Positions 5,104 to 5,664 of a stretch of DNA of 5,664 nucleotides are shown here, piece after piece; the first letter of the stretch is position 1, and every line of letters starts with the position of its first letter. The DNA comes from Patescibacteria group bacterium (lineage in GTDB: Bacteria; Patescibacteriota; Patescibacteriia; UBA2591; PGYQ01), in assembly GCA_020057535.1 (NCBI GenBank), contig JAGVFS010000080.1:1-5664 (forward strand), written 5' to 3'. The translations under genes and the position numbers were made by a program. Below the pieces are notes generated by a model. It was given only the letters and a program-made list of their open reading frames with translations, did no database searches and had not been told where the DNA came from.

Positions 5104-5664
5104 ATGACAAAACAAAATAAAAAAAAATTCGTATTTTTATTTTTAATTTGTTTTTTATTTATTTTTTTTCCTTTACATTTTATTAAAGCTGGTTGTTGTA
5201 AAGCATTAAAAATACATATATTTGATGAAAAATGCGATAAAGACGTTTATACTTGTAAATCAATATCTAAGTCATCCGATTGTTTATCGCCAGAAATTTG
5301 GTTAGGAAACGGTCCTTGTTCTAGTTATGATTTTTGTAAAAACAATGGTTGTTGTAAAAAGATGGATACTTCGGGTGTTATTTGTTCTTTTAAAAAAAAT
5401 AGAACAGATTGTCAAGATTGTTTTTTTTCAGGGATAGAGTGTAAAGACATACCTGAATGCAAAAAAGAAAAAATAGAAGAAAAAGGTTGTTGTGTAAAAT
5501 ACTCAAAAAATAAAATAATTACAGATTGTGTCGAAAATATAAATTCTAATAATTGTATTCCTTTTGCAGTTAATCCAGATTTTCCTACGCCTAATCAATA
5601 TTTTGAATTAGGAAAATCTTGCGTTAATATTTTTGGTTGTCCTCAATCATTATTAGGGGGAGAA
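5104..5664 (+). CDS. Secreted cysteine-rich protein with GCC modules, 3'-truncated
   Basis: I do not recognise a named family. The frame is open from ATG 5104 to the window edge (187 codons, no stop). Residues 1-8 are Lys-rich (MTKQNKKK), 9-27 strongly hydrophobic, and I-K-A (27-29) suits signal peptidase I cleavage before Gly30. The visible mature part has 20 cysteines in 158 residues. Three modules start with a Gly-Cys-Cys triplet: GCCK (30-33), GCCK (82-85) and GCCV (128-131), about 46-52 residues apart, each followed by several single cysteines; disulfides or metal binding are expected. Gly-Cys before a hydrophobic signal recalls a lipobox, but Lys28 at -3 argues against LspA processing. 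AAGAAAG (5088-5094) is a weak ribosome site nine bases before the ATG. Such proteins in CPR genomes often end in membrane segments, but that part is not visible. Confidence 0.75.
   Translation, partial: MTKQNKKKFVFLFLICFLFIFFPLHFIKAGCCKALKIHIFDEKCDKDVYTCKSISKSSDCLSPEIWLGNGPCSSYDFCKNNGCCKKMDTSGVICSFKKNRTDCQDCFFSGIECKDIPECKKEKIEEKGCCVKYSKNKIITDCVENINSNNCIPFAVNPDFPTPNQYFELGKSCVNIFGCPQSLLGGE

Noticed and set aside
5182..5199. Lipobox in the cysteine-rich protein (K-A-G-C)
   Set aside because: Position -3 is Lys28 where Leu, Val or Ile is expected; cleavage by signal peptidase I after Ala29 fits better.
1..5664. CRISPR array, insertion sequence or alternative genetic code
   Set aside because: No regularly spaced repeats, no transposase-like frame, and no in-frame TGA in the genes; all visible stops are TAA.

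Overview
The window is very A+T-rich DNA, roughly a quarter G+C by eye. It uses the standard code: all four complete reading frames end in TAA, there is no in-frame TGA, and Trp is TGG. The low G+C, short genes, weak or absent Shine-Dalgarno sites, a tRNA with no encoded CCA, an RNase J of the divergent type, a TraR/DksA C4 zinc-finger protein beside lspA, and a secreted protein built of 'GCC' cysteine modules together suggest a Patescibacteria/CPR genome, probably Parcubacteria-like. This placement is inference; no marker here proves it.

Layout, left to right: (1) the 3' part of a family-5 extracellular solute-binding protein gene (DppA/OppA type), cut by the left edge; (2) tRNA-Leu(CAG) four bases after its stop; (3) a short tRNA D-arm-like scrap, then the RNase J gene on the same strand; (4) on the minus strand, traR/dksA-like followed by lspA, converging on RNase J; (5) about 800 bases without a convincing protein gene (4300-5103); (6) on the plus strand, the start of a cysteine-rich secreted protein gene cut by the right edge.

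The gene-free region is the most interesting part and is not empty. It holds two perfect DnaA boxes 4 bp apart (4683-4704), flanked by divergent sigma70-like promoters. The minus-strand promoter (TTGACA) leads into about 300 bases dense in perfect inverted repeats: a 10-bp stem enclosing two hairpins, a likely loop pseudoknot, and a strong hairpin with a U-rich tail at 4346-4387, only 47 bases before traR. It could be a free-standing structured RNA or a long attenuator-type leader of traR-lspA. The plus-strand promoter would give a long leader for the cysteine-rich gene, running through an imperfect inverted repeat (4866-4998) of a low-complexity kind I associate with CPR genomes.

The genes do not form one pathway. 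The solute-binding protein brings in peptides or related solutes, LspA matures lipoproteins, and RNase J and the TraR-like protein act on RNA decay and transcription. RNase J carries Tyr in place of a metal-binding His (beta-CASP motif C), which deserves a check.
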